DNA of 14,857 nt from Hemicentrotus pulcherrimus (Eukaryota; Echinodermata; Echinoidea; Camarodonta; Strongylocentrotidae): NCBI GenBank assembly GCA_003118195.1, contig BEXV01002444.1:50825-65681 (forward strand), in the 5' to 3' direction. The position numbers were made by a program, and so were the translations under genes. Each line of letters begins with the position of its first letter. Positions within the stretch are counted from its first letter, which is position 1. The notes below the pieces were generated by a model. That model saw nothing but the letters and a program-made list of their open reading frames with translations. It did no database searches and had not been told where the DNA came from. Below, piece by piece: positions 11,300 through 14,857 of this stretch.

Positions 11300-14200
11300 C
11301 CCACCGAGTGTACAGGTTATTTTATAATAGAGTTAATCAATCAGATGATGATGACGATGTGGTTGAGAATGATTTTGACTATACTACAAACATATTCAAG
11401 GAACGTTTGATTCAAAATAGATTGCTTATTGATTTTTTTTCTTAAAAGACAAAACACTGATCATGATTATCAAACAAGTGAAACATGAGGACAAATGGTA
11501 ACCCAGACAAACTATCATATGCCTTTAAATAATCGCTGTCAAAGTATTGGGTTGTCGAGTTTTTATATACATGTATATACTAACAACACTTCGCTGTTTT
11601 GTCCTTGTTTTCTGTTAATATTGATTGTAAATAAGTACCTAATTTGACATTTTGTTTTACCAAGGCATTTTTTACGATTTTATCACGATTGTTTGGCGCA
11701 GATTAATATTCCTCAAGACATTGCAGAGGACATCATTGATAACAGTCAACATGGAATCGTTGAACGCGGTTTGTTTCATGATGCCGTTCATCATACTTTC
11801 ACTGTTCTCCTCTACTTCTGGAAAAAGTAAATTTCTTTTCTTTCTTGTTTGTAGGGGTTGGGACATGTAATAACACTTTGTATGTTAAGGATGATCTGCG
11901 TCTCGAATAACAACTGAACCCCGCCCCCTAAAAATAGTAAAATAAAATAAATAATTAAACTAAAAAAACAAACAAAAAATTACAAAAATAAATAGATAGA
12001 TAAAAATGCATTTCTGTGGTAGAAGTGCCATCCTATGATGGTTTGTTGCTATACACCGCTTTCCACTGATATCTTGTGCGAAGTTAGTCATTATTTGAAG
12101 GCGCCGTATATTTCAACCATGGAGATATTATGCCGTCTTTCTAGAAAGGTATAACCGCAATTAAAAGGAAACAGGAATGGCGGCCACTATAGTCAAGTGA
12201 CCTTTGTAGAGAGGTAGCCGATATAGGACACGTTTTAGCGTACGTTGTTGTAATATTCCCGTTCATAATTGATTGGTGTTTCATATTAGGCCTATATACG
12301 TTAATATATATTTTAAATTTTTCTATTTATTTATCAAATTCACTAAATGTATTTAGACATCGATTTTATTGATTTATTTGTTCATCAATTTACTCATTAA
12401 TTTGTTTATTTCTTTATTCATTTTGTCTCGCCTGCGTGGCAAAAAAAAAAAACTAGACATAGACGCCGCTTTTCTGGTGGCGGCGGCGACGGCGGCGTCA
12501 ACATCAAAAACTTAACCTGAGGTTAAGTTTTTGAATTTTTAATATAATTTTGAAAGTATAAATTCTTCTTTAATGAAACTTGGACCAAAGGGAAATCAAG
12601 TATTTCCGATCATGTGAGTACAATTTTAGGTTACAAAGTCAAGGTTAATGGTCATTTCGGGTCAACAGACTTGGACTATGTTGTGGCATCATCATCGAAA
12701 ACTTAACCTCAGGTTAAGTTTTTGAATTTTTAATGTAATTTTGNCACAGGTAAAATCAGGAGTCCACCACCGCGGGAAAGAAACAGGCCAGCCGGTAAAG
12801 GCACTCAGCCGCAGACAGAAACACATTCTCGTGTTATGAGAAGTAGCCAGGGTTACGAATCACCACGCACGGCAGAGAGAGATCAAGAGATGATGACCAA
12901 AGGCGGTGTCTGCCGAGCCATTAGGAAAGGAGGCAAAACCATCTTCCGACCATCAAGACCGAGGTACGTTATGCCGACGTCTCCATCTATAAACTGTATC
13001 TATGTTCAAATCGGCAACCCGGTACTTTCAATCTCAGGCATTATTTTAAAAGTTATCCGTCACAGACTTTGCACTATTATGCCAAAGAGCTCAATGCAAT
13101 AGAGGTTCACTGACATCTCAAATAATATTCCCTTTAACAGTAAGTGATTGGCTATCTTTGTTTTTTTGCATGATTAATTCTTACCCATATGTACATTTGA
13201 TATCATGTAATTATGATTCATGAGAGTCCACGCGTAAGAGTATTCGAGATTGAAACAATAATTTCCTTCAGGATTCCTTTTTTTAAAATATAATTCTTAT
13301 ATTTTCTATATAGAAAGCACAGGTATTCTATCAGTTTCATTTGTCTTATCATTCTCATGTGCTTCGTTTAACTCTTCTACTTTCCTTTTCTGCTAAAGTT
13401 TTTTTTTTGATAAGTTTGTCATATTGAGTTGCGAAAAATAAATCAAGAGAATCTGATTGTGCTTCAGATGTGCTTCTGAAAAGAAAATACACGAAGTCAG
13501 GTTACTGTCTTACCTGAAAATACAATGTGCCTGAACAAATTATGTTCCTTGACTCTATTCTAACCTATTTATCATGCAGGAGCTTCATGGAGGTGCTGCA
13601 CAGTGAGAACCACTTTGAGTTCTTCCGTCGCTACCTCCAAGTGGAGATGAACAACGAGCTTCCGCTCGCCTTCTGGCAGTCGGTCGAGCAGATCCGTACA
13701 GAAAACTGCCGGGATCCCAAGGTTCGGCAGGCCAAGGCTCAGGCCATCGTCAAGAAATACTTCAATAAATCCACGAACTATGGTAAGGAACAAAATTATG
13801 TTGATGTTAACATTAAAGTGGAGTTTGGAATACACTATTGTATCCTTCAAACGAAGTTCAAATAAGCCAGTTCATAGTTGCAGTCTGAGCATGAGCAGAT
13901 AAAGGTCATTGCAGACCAAATTGTGCAATACACGGAGACGAAATACTGGATACGTGCTCATGAAAGTTATGTAATTAATTTTCATGTATGTACAAGCAGT
14001 GCACTCCATGATACACAGGTGGAAGTATTATTTGAAAAGGGGGAAACAAAGGCTATTTATGTAGCACCTCCATCGCTGTAGGAGTGATTATTATTCCAAA
14101 TGTACAAAGCGGGACCTCGTCATGTTTTGAAGATCTGTGGATATCTGGGGTCATTTGGGACACGTGCTTACTGTGAACTGGTACATTAACCATACTTTCT

Positions 14201-14838
14201 TTTCTTTCCTGATATCATTTGGAATGTTATAATTTTTTTGTTTGGTTTAATATATAATTTATTTTATTCAAACTTCAAACTTTTGTAAGAAATGAAAACA
14301 TATGAAAGATGAAAAAAGGTAGCATACTCTTATATCATCAAAAAGGCATAAGATATCGGAGCATGTATGAAATGATGGCGAGTCAATACCAAACTTTTAA
14401 TCTGAGTTTAATATAAAATTCATACCTGTATTTGTGTTTTTAATGTAGGCCTAATCTCAGATAGGATTCATGACATTTCTTGTTGTCGGAGTCTACAAAC
14501 ATTGATAAAAGGAAGGAAATCAAGAGGCTGTTAAGTAATTGGGAAATGTAATGTCTCTAGGCAGTGGTAGAATTAGCGGACACAACTCGCCCATACCCAC
14601 ACCCTTTTGTGAAACCCTGTTGGCACAACAACAAAATTTGCCCTCAATAATCGTGTAATTTTTCTGAACGGTGCCCCTCCCCTCCTTTTCACCTGATCTT
14701 GGATCCGCCCCTGATTCTAGGTGCCGATCTGGCCACGGAGGCCGAAATCATCGCTGATATTCCAAAGATGGAAAAGGTCACGCCCAAGATGTTGATGTCT
14801 GCGCAGACCTGTGTCGCAAAGAGCATGGAAGAGAAATG
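383..14838 (+). CDS. RGS22: RGS22-like regulator of G-protein signalling, 5' and middle part of gene (14 exons, 3' end outside window)
   Basis: Spliced from 383-416, 887-972, 1508-1585, 2589-2739, 3308-3574, 3884-3996, 4587-5148, 5633-6796, 7215-7387, 8273-8561, 8969-9067, 12750-12963, 13580-13782 and 14721-14838. Every junction has GT/AG and matching phase, giving about 1183 codons without a stop. Residues 30-40 (DYFNVFLSLP), 2625-2700 (APFFFKSDLYLEYVL), the exon 6/7 join (NYWVPRYFIHC) and exons 13-14 line up in order with vertebrate RGS22 as I remember it, so the assignment rests on order as well as similarity. The family has several RGS domains, is mainly expressed in testis in mammals, and binds G-alpha subunits; GAP activity cannot be judged here. 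Approximate domains: RGS-like 117-255, low-complexity linker 256-740, RGS-like 741-876, basic linker 877-1076, RGS 1077 onward. Vertebrate RGS22 is about 1260 residues; this protein will be longer because of its linker. The 3' exons lie beyond the window, except two displaced ones at 10958-11826. Confidence 0.92.
417..886 (+). other. Intron 1
   Basis: AT-rich, with no gene or clear repeat apart from CGATATATTTG occurring twice (813-823 and 830-840). The open frame that starts at 745 is fortuitous read-back from exon 2. Confidence 0.75.
887..972 (+). CDS. RGS22: RGS22-like exon 2
   Basis: The acceptor is TTTGACAG|GG (phase 1) and the donor is CCA|GTAAGT (phase 0). It encodes EIPSESEFARLLCDKTFVDY followed by FNVFLSLP, the best conserved N-terminal motif of the family (vertebrate form DYFNEFLSLP). 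The open frame running upstream to 745 is intronic. Confidence 0.92.
1066..1268 (-). mobile_element. tRNA-derived SINE, minus orientation
   Basis: The minus strand has a tRNA-like head: A box TAGCTCAGTCGGTAGAGC (1242-1259 complement), B box GGTTCGAAGCC (1206-1216 complement), and an anticodon-loop-like CTCGTAA suggesting tRNA-Thr(CGT) ancestry. A body of about 120 bp follows and ends in a (GGAAT)n tail at 1066-1088. The anticodon stem is mispaired, so it is not a working tRNA gene. Confidence 0.85.
1470..1502 (+). repeat. CT microsatellite forming the exon 3 polypyrimidine tract
   Basis: (CT)n with occasional TTT lies immediately before TTGCAG|GT. The tract is a simple repeat and also occupies the position of the splice polypyrimidine tract. 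Confidence 0.85.
1508..1585 (+). CDS. RGS22: RGS22-like exon 3
   Basis: It starts after a CT-repeat and TTGCAG acceptor in phase 0 and encodes VFSQRLLFKCSDQSFELDPP and a few more residues, continuing the conserved block (vertebrate TFSEAIRFN...VFEV). The donor used here is TAT|GTTAGT, a weak match, and the frame stops 15 bases further on. The exact 3' end is therefore less sure than the exon itself. Confidence 0.8.
1918..2206 (-). mobile_element. tRNA-derived SINE, minus orientation, longer body
   Basis: The tRNA-like head has A box TGGTCGAGTGGA (2187-2198 complement) and B box GGTTCGAGTTCC (2143-2154 complement). A long body contains ACCTGGCAGGAATTAATTTC and ends near AT-rich sequence at about 1918. 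The body resembles SINE sequences I associate with sea urchins. The 104-residue frame over it is not a gene. The rest of intron 3 (1586-1917, 2207-2588) shows nothing I can name. Confidence 0.8.
2589..2739 (+). CDS. RGS22: RGS22-like exon 4
   Basis: It encodes RVDRIKLMRWVRTK, then APFFFKSDLYLEYVLCKQL and ...NYGADAT, matching the vertebrate block around LPAFLESDCYFEYRL. The donor is ACAA|GTAAGT in phase 1. The start is ambiguous: TTCAAG|CG at 2589 keeps phase 0 with exon 3, whereas TGTAG|AT at 2596 would need an extra exon between. Vertebrate proteins have roughly 50 more residues between the two blocks, so a missing exon is possible. Confidence 0.87.
2740..3307 (+). other. Intron 4
   Basis: No convincing exon. 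It holds a perfect CRE palindrome TGACGTCA (2968-2975), a purine-rich tract at about 2819-2838, and a T run at about 3187-3200. The open frame from 3093 runs into exon 5 in the wrong frame. Confidence 0.7.
3308..3574 (+). CDS. RGS22: RGS22-like exon 5, first RGS-like region
   Basis: The acceptor is TGCACAG|GC (phase 1) and the donor is ATC|GTAAGT (phase 1). It encodes a helical segment with RFRCFISKTVGENSVQFWLD and TEKFRR..., the pattern of an RGS fold core (F..F......N...FW.D...F) in diverged form. It is symmetric in phase, and the join to exon 4 makes a Ser codon. An overlapping frame across 3093-3497 is a shadow. Confidence 0.88.
3575..4586 (+). other. Introns 5 and 6 around exon 6
   Basis: AT-rich sequence on both sides of exon 6 (3575-3883 and 3997-4586). 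I see no repeat, RNA gene or further exon. Confidence 0.65.
3884..3996 (+). CDS. RGS22: RGS22-like exon 6
   Basis: It runs from TTTTTTACTGCAG|AA to CTACAG|GTTTGA (phase 1 in, phase 0 out). It encodes a Ser/Thr-rich stretch (SSLSSSTDTETTDGST) followed by DTCLAIQGFILKSLQ, an amphipathic helix that leads into the conserved YWVPRF-type motif at the start of exon 7. Confidence 0.85.
4587..5148 (+). CDS. RGS22: RGS22-like exon 7, end of first RGS-like region and start of linker
   Basis: The acceptor is ACATTACAG|AA in phase 0 and the donor is GAGG|GTAAGT in phase 1. The first 20 codons (NYWVPRYFIHCKQC) match the vertebrate LLLYWAPRFCVTHS motif. The remaining 165 or so residues are hydrophilic and rich in Ser, Glu and Arg, with several RS/SR and acidic patches, and resemble nothing I can name. 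A MITE begins 10 bp after the donor. Confidence 0.9.
5159..5310. mobile_element. 152-bp MITE with 22-bp terminal inverted repeats
   Basis: The left end at 5159-5180 contains GGCCCTGTTTCATAAAACT and the right end at 5289-5310 is its complement, with 21 of 22 positions matching. The interior is short and AT-rich with no coding capacity. No target-site duplication is visible. It sits 10 bp inside intron 7. Confidence 0.85.
5633..6796 (+). CDS. RGS22: RGS22-like exon 8, linker and second RGS-like region
   Basis: The largest exon (1164 nt, phase 1-1). The acceptor is TTTGTTTGCTAG|AA and the donor is CTGCAG|GTGACG. The first 300 or so codons encode a low-complexity linker: Ser/Arg runs (RRSSSCCSASPRR), Ser/Gly repeats, then acidic and basic patches including EEEASSSSSDESDQG. 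The last 80 codons are globular: KNRLLVSAILSDKFAARPW, FLVQYGYSKEQRYLRFWHAA and a helix ending in NFLQPA. That part matches the diverged middle RGS-like domain of vertebrate RGS22 (ENRAGFFFTKFCEH...YFWFDLQAY). The apparent open frame extending back to 5452 is intron; joining to exon 7 creates a Glu codon. Confidence 0.9.
6797..7214 (+). other. Intron 8
   Basis: AT-rich with a short (AAT/ATG)n tract at about 7000-7032 and AAG-rich sequence to 7075. Nothing else is recognised. Confidence 0.7.
7215..7387 (+). CDS. RGS22: RGS22-like exon 9, end of second RGS-like region
   Basis: The acceptor is ATCAACAG|AT (phase 1) and the donor is GGACG|GTGAGT (phase 0). It encodes DRKVRIGRLLTAELRIQLG, LLLHAQDLACEALREVWADF and QKHEVDSFISWT, the C-terminal helices of the RGS-like fold. 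The donor is also the first unit of the minisatellite that follows, and the last 51 nt of the exon are copied twice inside it. Confidence 0.9.
7625..7667 (+). pseudogene. Truncated copy A of the exon 9 tail
   Basis: It matches 7337-7387 closely (GTCTGGGYAGACTTCCAGAA shared), lacks about 8 nt near its end, and has an in-frame TAA after GACAGC. A GTGAGT follows. It looks like a dead exon fragment carried by the minisatellite. Confidence 0.85.
7778..7828 (+). pseudogene. Full-length copy B of the exon 9 tail
   Basis: This 51-nt copy of 7337-7387 has five substitutions by eye. Its frame stays open (VWADFQKHDGDSLISRT) and it is followed at once by GTGAGT. There is an AG just before it but only purine-rich sequence upstream, so use as an exon seems unlikely. 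I class it as a duplication by-product. Confidence 0.8.
8273..8561 (+). CDS. RGS22: RGS22-like exon 10
   Basis: The acceptor is TGCCTTTTACAG|AG (phase 0) and the donor is TTAACAG|GTTTGT (phase 1). It encodes a polar, basic segment (SERKNAQQRAYPLYESPTLN, then TDPKTLTQILADGRKTSSKK) that links the second RGS-like region to the next. It is assigned by splice phase and position; sequence similarity to vertebrate RGS22 is not obvious here. A minus-strand frame over the same bases is a shadow. Confidence 0.82.
8562..8968 (+). other. Intron 10
   Basis: It contains a short (AAT)n tract at 8619-8640 and otherwise AT-rich sequence without recognisable features. Confidence 0.65.
8969..9067 (+). CDS. RGS22: RGS22-like exon 11
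   Basis: It runs from CTCATGCAG|GC to AAAAC|GTATAA, 99 nt, phase 1-1. It encodes an acidic stretch (DPSDPDEESDDEGS) followed by RRKNMIVLRK. The donor is a weak match to consensus, but joining to the GT at the start of exon 12 restores an Arg codon and the frame, which supports it. Confidence 0.75.
9410..10504. mobile_element. About 1.1-kb non-autonomous inverted-repeat element with iterated subterminal motif
   Basis: The left end (9410 onward) and right end (to 10504) are inverted copies, roughly TATAGKATTTYCCGGC followed by AAATTCGCGAGTT, and resemble each other for at least 60 bp and more loosely for about 250 bp. TCATTYRAATT-like motifs recur about six times in the left arm and about four times, inverted, in the right arm. 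No coding region survives inside. The insertion point is ambiguous: either TA flanks, or ATACTATA direct repeats at 9406-9413 and 10497-10504. Confidence 0.78.
10538..10575. repeat. 38-bp perfect palindrome without spacer
   Basis: TAGTCGCATATTAACACTA is followed directly by its exact reverse complement. It lies 33 bp beyond the inverted-repeat element, in intron 11. Its function is unknown. Confidence 0.93.
10809..10956 (+). other. Truncated duplicate of exon 12 with its acceptor (unmerged contig end)
   Basis: It begins at the acceptor CACAG|GT (exon from 10814) and is identical to 12745-12892 except at 10874 (G versus C, Arg to Pro) and 10881 (C versus A, silent). It stops at the N at 10957 in mid-exon, 71 nt before the donor seen in the other copy. 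The flank upstream of this copy is the genuine intron 11 sequence, so the real gene probably passes from here straight into 12893. Confidence 0.9.
10958..11035 (+). CDS. RGS22: Displaced RGS22-like exon, late RGS domain (5' end lost at N)
   Basis: It is open from just after the N to GTGCAG|GTAATC (phase 0) and encodes DEEYVQKKANVIIEVFLDS followed by IVPPKVQ. This matches the vertebrate block QKKITTIINCFINSSIPP in the last RGS domain, about 200 residues downstream of what exon 14 encodes. It is on the right strand but in the wrong place in this gene. Confidence 0.88.
11063..11299 (+). repeat. GAT/GAC-rich microsatellite tracts
   Basis: Imperfect (GAY)n at 11063-11130 and purer (ATG)n at 11269-11299, in the intron between the two displaced exons. 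Met/Asp-rich frames over them are artefacts. Confidence 0.9.
11702..11826 (+). CDS. RGS22: Displaced RGS22-like exon, end of last RGS domain
   Basis: The acceptor is TTTGGCGCAG|AT (phase 0) and the donor is TGGAAAAA|GTAAAT (phase 2). It encodes INIPQDIAEDIIDNSQHG, then IVERGLFHDAVHHTFTVLLY and FWKK. This is directly collinear with the previous displaced exon in vertebrate RGS22 (IDIPVEQAQKI...VFREAQMTIFGVLFKFW). It belongs after the window's last exon. Confidence 0.9.
11827..12424 (+). other. Noncoding part of the displaced contig
   Basis: It holds an A-rich low-complexity tract (about 11929-12008) and T-rich (TTTATT)n-like sequence at about 12300-12424. No gene is seen. Confidence 0.65.
12425..12743. 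repeat. Dispersed repeat with GGC-rich segment and two palindromic units
   Basis: It starts CTCGCCTGCGTGGC, has a poly-A, then GACGCCGCTTTTCTGGTGGC and GGC runs. A palindrome AAAACTTAACCTNAGGTTAAG (extending a few more T) occurs at 12506-12532 and 12698-12722, each followed by TTTTTGAATTTTTAATNTAA. The spacing is 191 bp, suggesting tandem units cut off by the N at 12744. Confidence 0.7.
12750..12963 (+). CDS. RGS22: RGS22-like exon 12 (complete copy)
   Basis: The acceptor is CACAG|GT and the donor is ACCGAG|GTACGT; phase 1 in, phase 2 out. It encodes a basic linker (KIRSPPPRERNRPAGKGTQ, ...SQGYESPRTAERDQEMMTK, ...KGGKTIFRPSRPR) that leads directly into the RGS domain of exon 13. Only 5 bases of the preceding intron are present after the N; the rest of intron 11 is at 9068-10813. 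Confidence 0.87.
12964..13579 (+). other. Intron 12
   Basis: The exon 12 frame continues open to about 13100 past the donor, but GTACGT at 12964 and the phase match to exon 13 mark it as intron. The rest is AT-rich with nothing recognised. Confidence 0.7.
13580..13782 (+). CDS. RGS22: RGS22-like exon 13, first half of a canonical-looking RGS domain
   Basis: The acceptor is TTATCATGCAG|G (phase 2) and the donor is ACTATG|GTAAGG (phase 1). It encodes SFMEVLHSENHFEFFRRYLQ, then ELPLAFWQSVEQIRT, then a Lys-rich helix ending IVKKYFNKSTNY. This is the clearest RGS core in the window (hydrophobic..FRRYL...L.FW..VE) and matches the vertebrate block LEFEHFRQFLET...LMCWTDIEQFR. Confidence 0.93.
13783..14553 (+). 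other. Intron 13, upstream part
   Basis: No repeat or exon recognised. The small frame at 13878-14081 has no splice sites or similarity that would support it. Confidence 0.65.
14562..14713. mobile_element. 152-bp hAT-like MITE next to the exon 14 acceptor
   Basis: The ends are CAGTGGTAGAATTAGCGG (left) and, on the complement, CAGGGGCGGATCCAAGATC (right), diverged terminal inverted repeats of the CAGTGGCGGATCCAGG type. The flanking 8-mers TCTCTAGG (14554-14561) and ATTCTAGG (14714-14721) share their last six bases, consistent with a decayed 8-bp target-site duplication. Confidence 0.75.
14721..14838 (+). CDS. RGS22: RGS22-like exon 14, second half of the RGS domain
   Basis: The acceptor is GATTCTAG|GT (phase 1) and the donor is GAGAAATG|GTATGT (phase 2). 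It encodes GADLATEAEIIADIPKMEK, then VTPKMLMSAQTCVAKSMEEK. This matches the C-terminal helices of the RGS domain just before the WLPLF motif in vertebrates. The split Trp codon must be completed by an exon outside the window. The acceptor lies in a target-site duplication of a MITE. Confidence 0.9.
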
Positions 14839-14857
14839 GTATGTAAACTCACATTTA

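Larger units (their letters stand above)
10957..12744. other. Probably misplaced contig bounded by single Ns
   Basis: Ns at 10957 and 12744 delimit about 1.8 kb carrying late RGS22 exons. The flanks outside overlap each other by 148 bp, so removing 10957-12892 leaves an uninterrupted exon 12 and intact frame. Apart from the two exons, it holds GAT-rich microsatellites, an A-rich tract (about 11929-12008) and a dispersed repeat at its right end. Confidence 0.85.

Noticed and set aside
11030..11445. Met/Asp-rich small open frames
   Set aside because: They are products of GAT/ATG microsatellites.
10814..12963. A real tandem duplication of exon 12 giving mutually exclusive exons
   Set aside because: The first copy is cut mid-exon by an N and the second begins at an N only 5 bases before the exon. 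Displaced late exons in between point to assembly error.
13878..14081. A small open frame in intron 13
   Set aside because: No splice sites in phase, no similarity, and the exon 13 to exon 14 join is in phase without it.

Overview
The window looks like animal nuclear DNA and holds most of one intron-rich gene on the + strand: an orthologue of RGS22, a large multi-RGS-domain protein. The repeats (two tRNA-derived SINEs, small TIR elements, GAT microsatellites, a 'GACGCCGC...GGCGGCGGCG' dispersed repeat) and the divergence from vertebrate RGS22 suggest an invertebrate deuterostome. An echinoderm, most likely a sea urchin, is my best guess. I see no credible second gene on either strand.

Layout: a 5' flank with GC-rich promoter-like motifs (about 190-250) leads to the start codon at 383, which has an in-frame stop just upstream. 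Fourteen coding exons then chain in consistent splice phase: 383-416, 887-972, 1508-1585, 2589-2739, 3308-3574, 3884-3996, 4587-5148, 5633-6796, 7215-7387, 8273-8561, 8969-9067, 12750-12963, 13580-13782 and 14721-14838. They encode about 1183 residues, and the gene continues past the right edge. The predicted protein has a conserved N-terminal motif, a divergent RGS-like region (exons 5-7), a Ser/Arg/Asp/Glu-rich linker of about 480 residues (exons 7-8), a second divergent RGS-like region (exons 8-9), a basic linker, and the start of a clearer RGS domain (exons 13-14).

The stretch 10957-12744 does not belong where it is. It is bounded by single Ns. The 148 bp before the first N (10809-10956) reappear after the second N (12745-12892) with two substitutions. 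Between the Ns lie two good RGS22 exons (10958-11035 and 11702-11826) that encode part of the last RGS domain, which should follow exon 14. The simplest reading is an unmerged 148-bp contig overlap with a downstream contig scaffolded into it.

The introns hold the other notable structures: a 17-bp minisatellite made of tandem splice-donor sequences with two copies of the exon 9 tail (7388-7940), a hAT-like MITE whose target-site duplication carries the exon 14 splice acceptor (14554-14721), a roughly 1.1-kb inverted-repeat element with iterated subterminal motifs (9410-10504), a 38-bp perfect palindrome (10538-10575), a 152-bp MITE 10 bp after the exon 7 donor, and two SINEs that share a body motif but have different tRNA-like heads.
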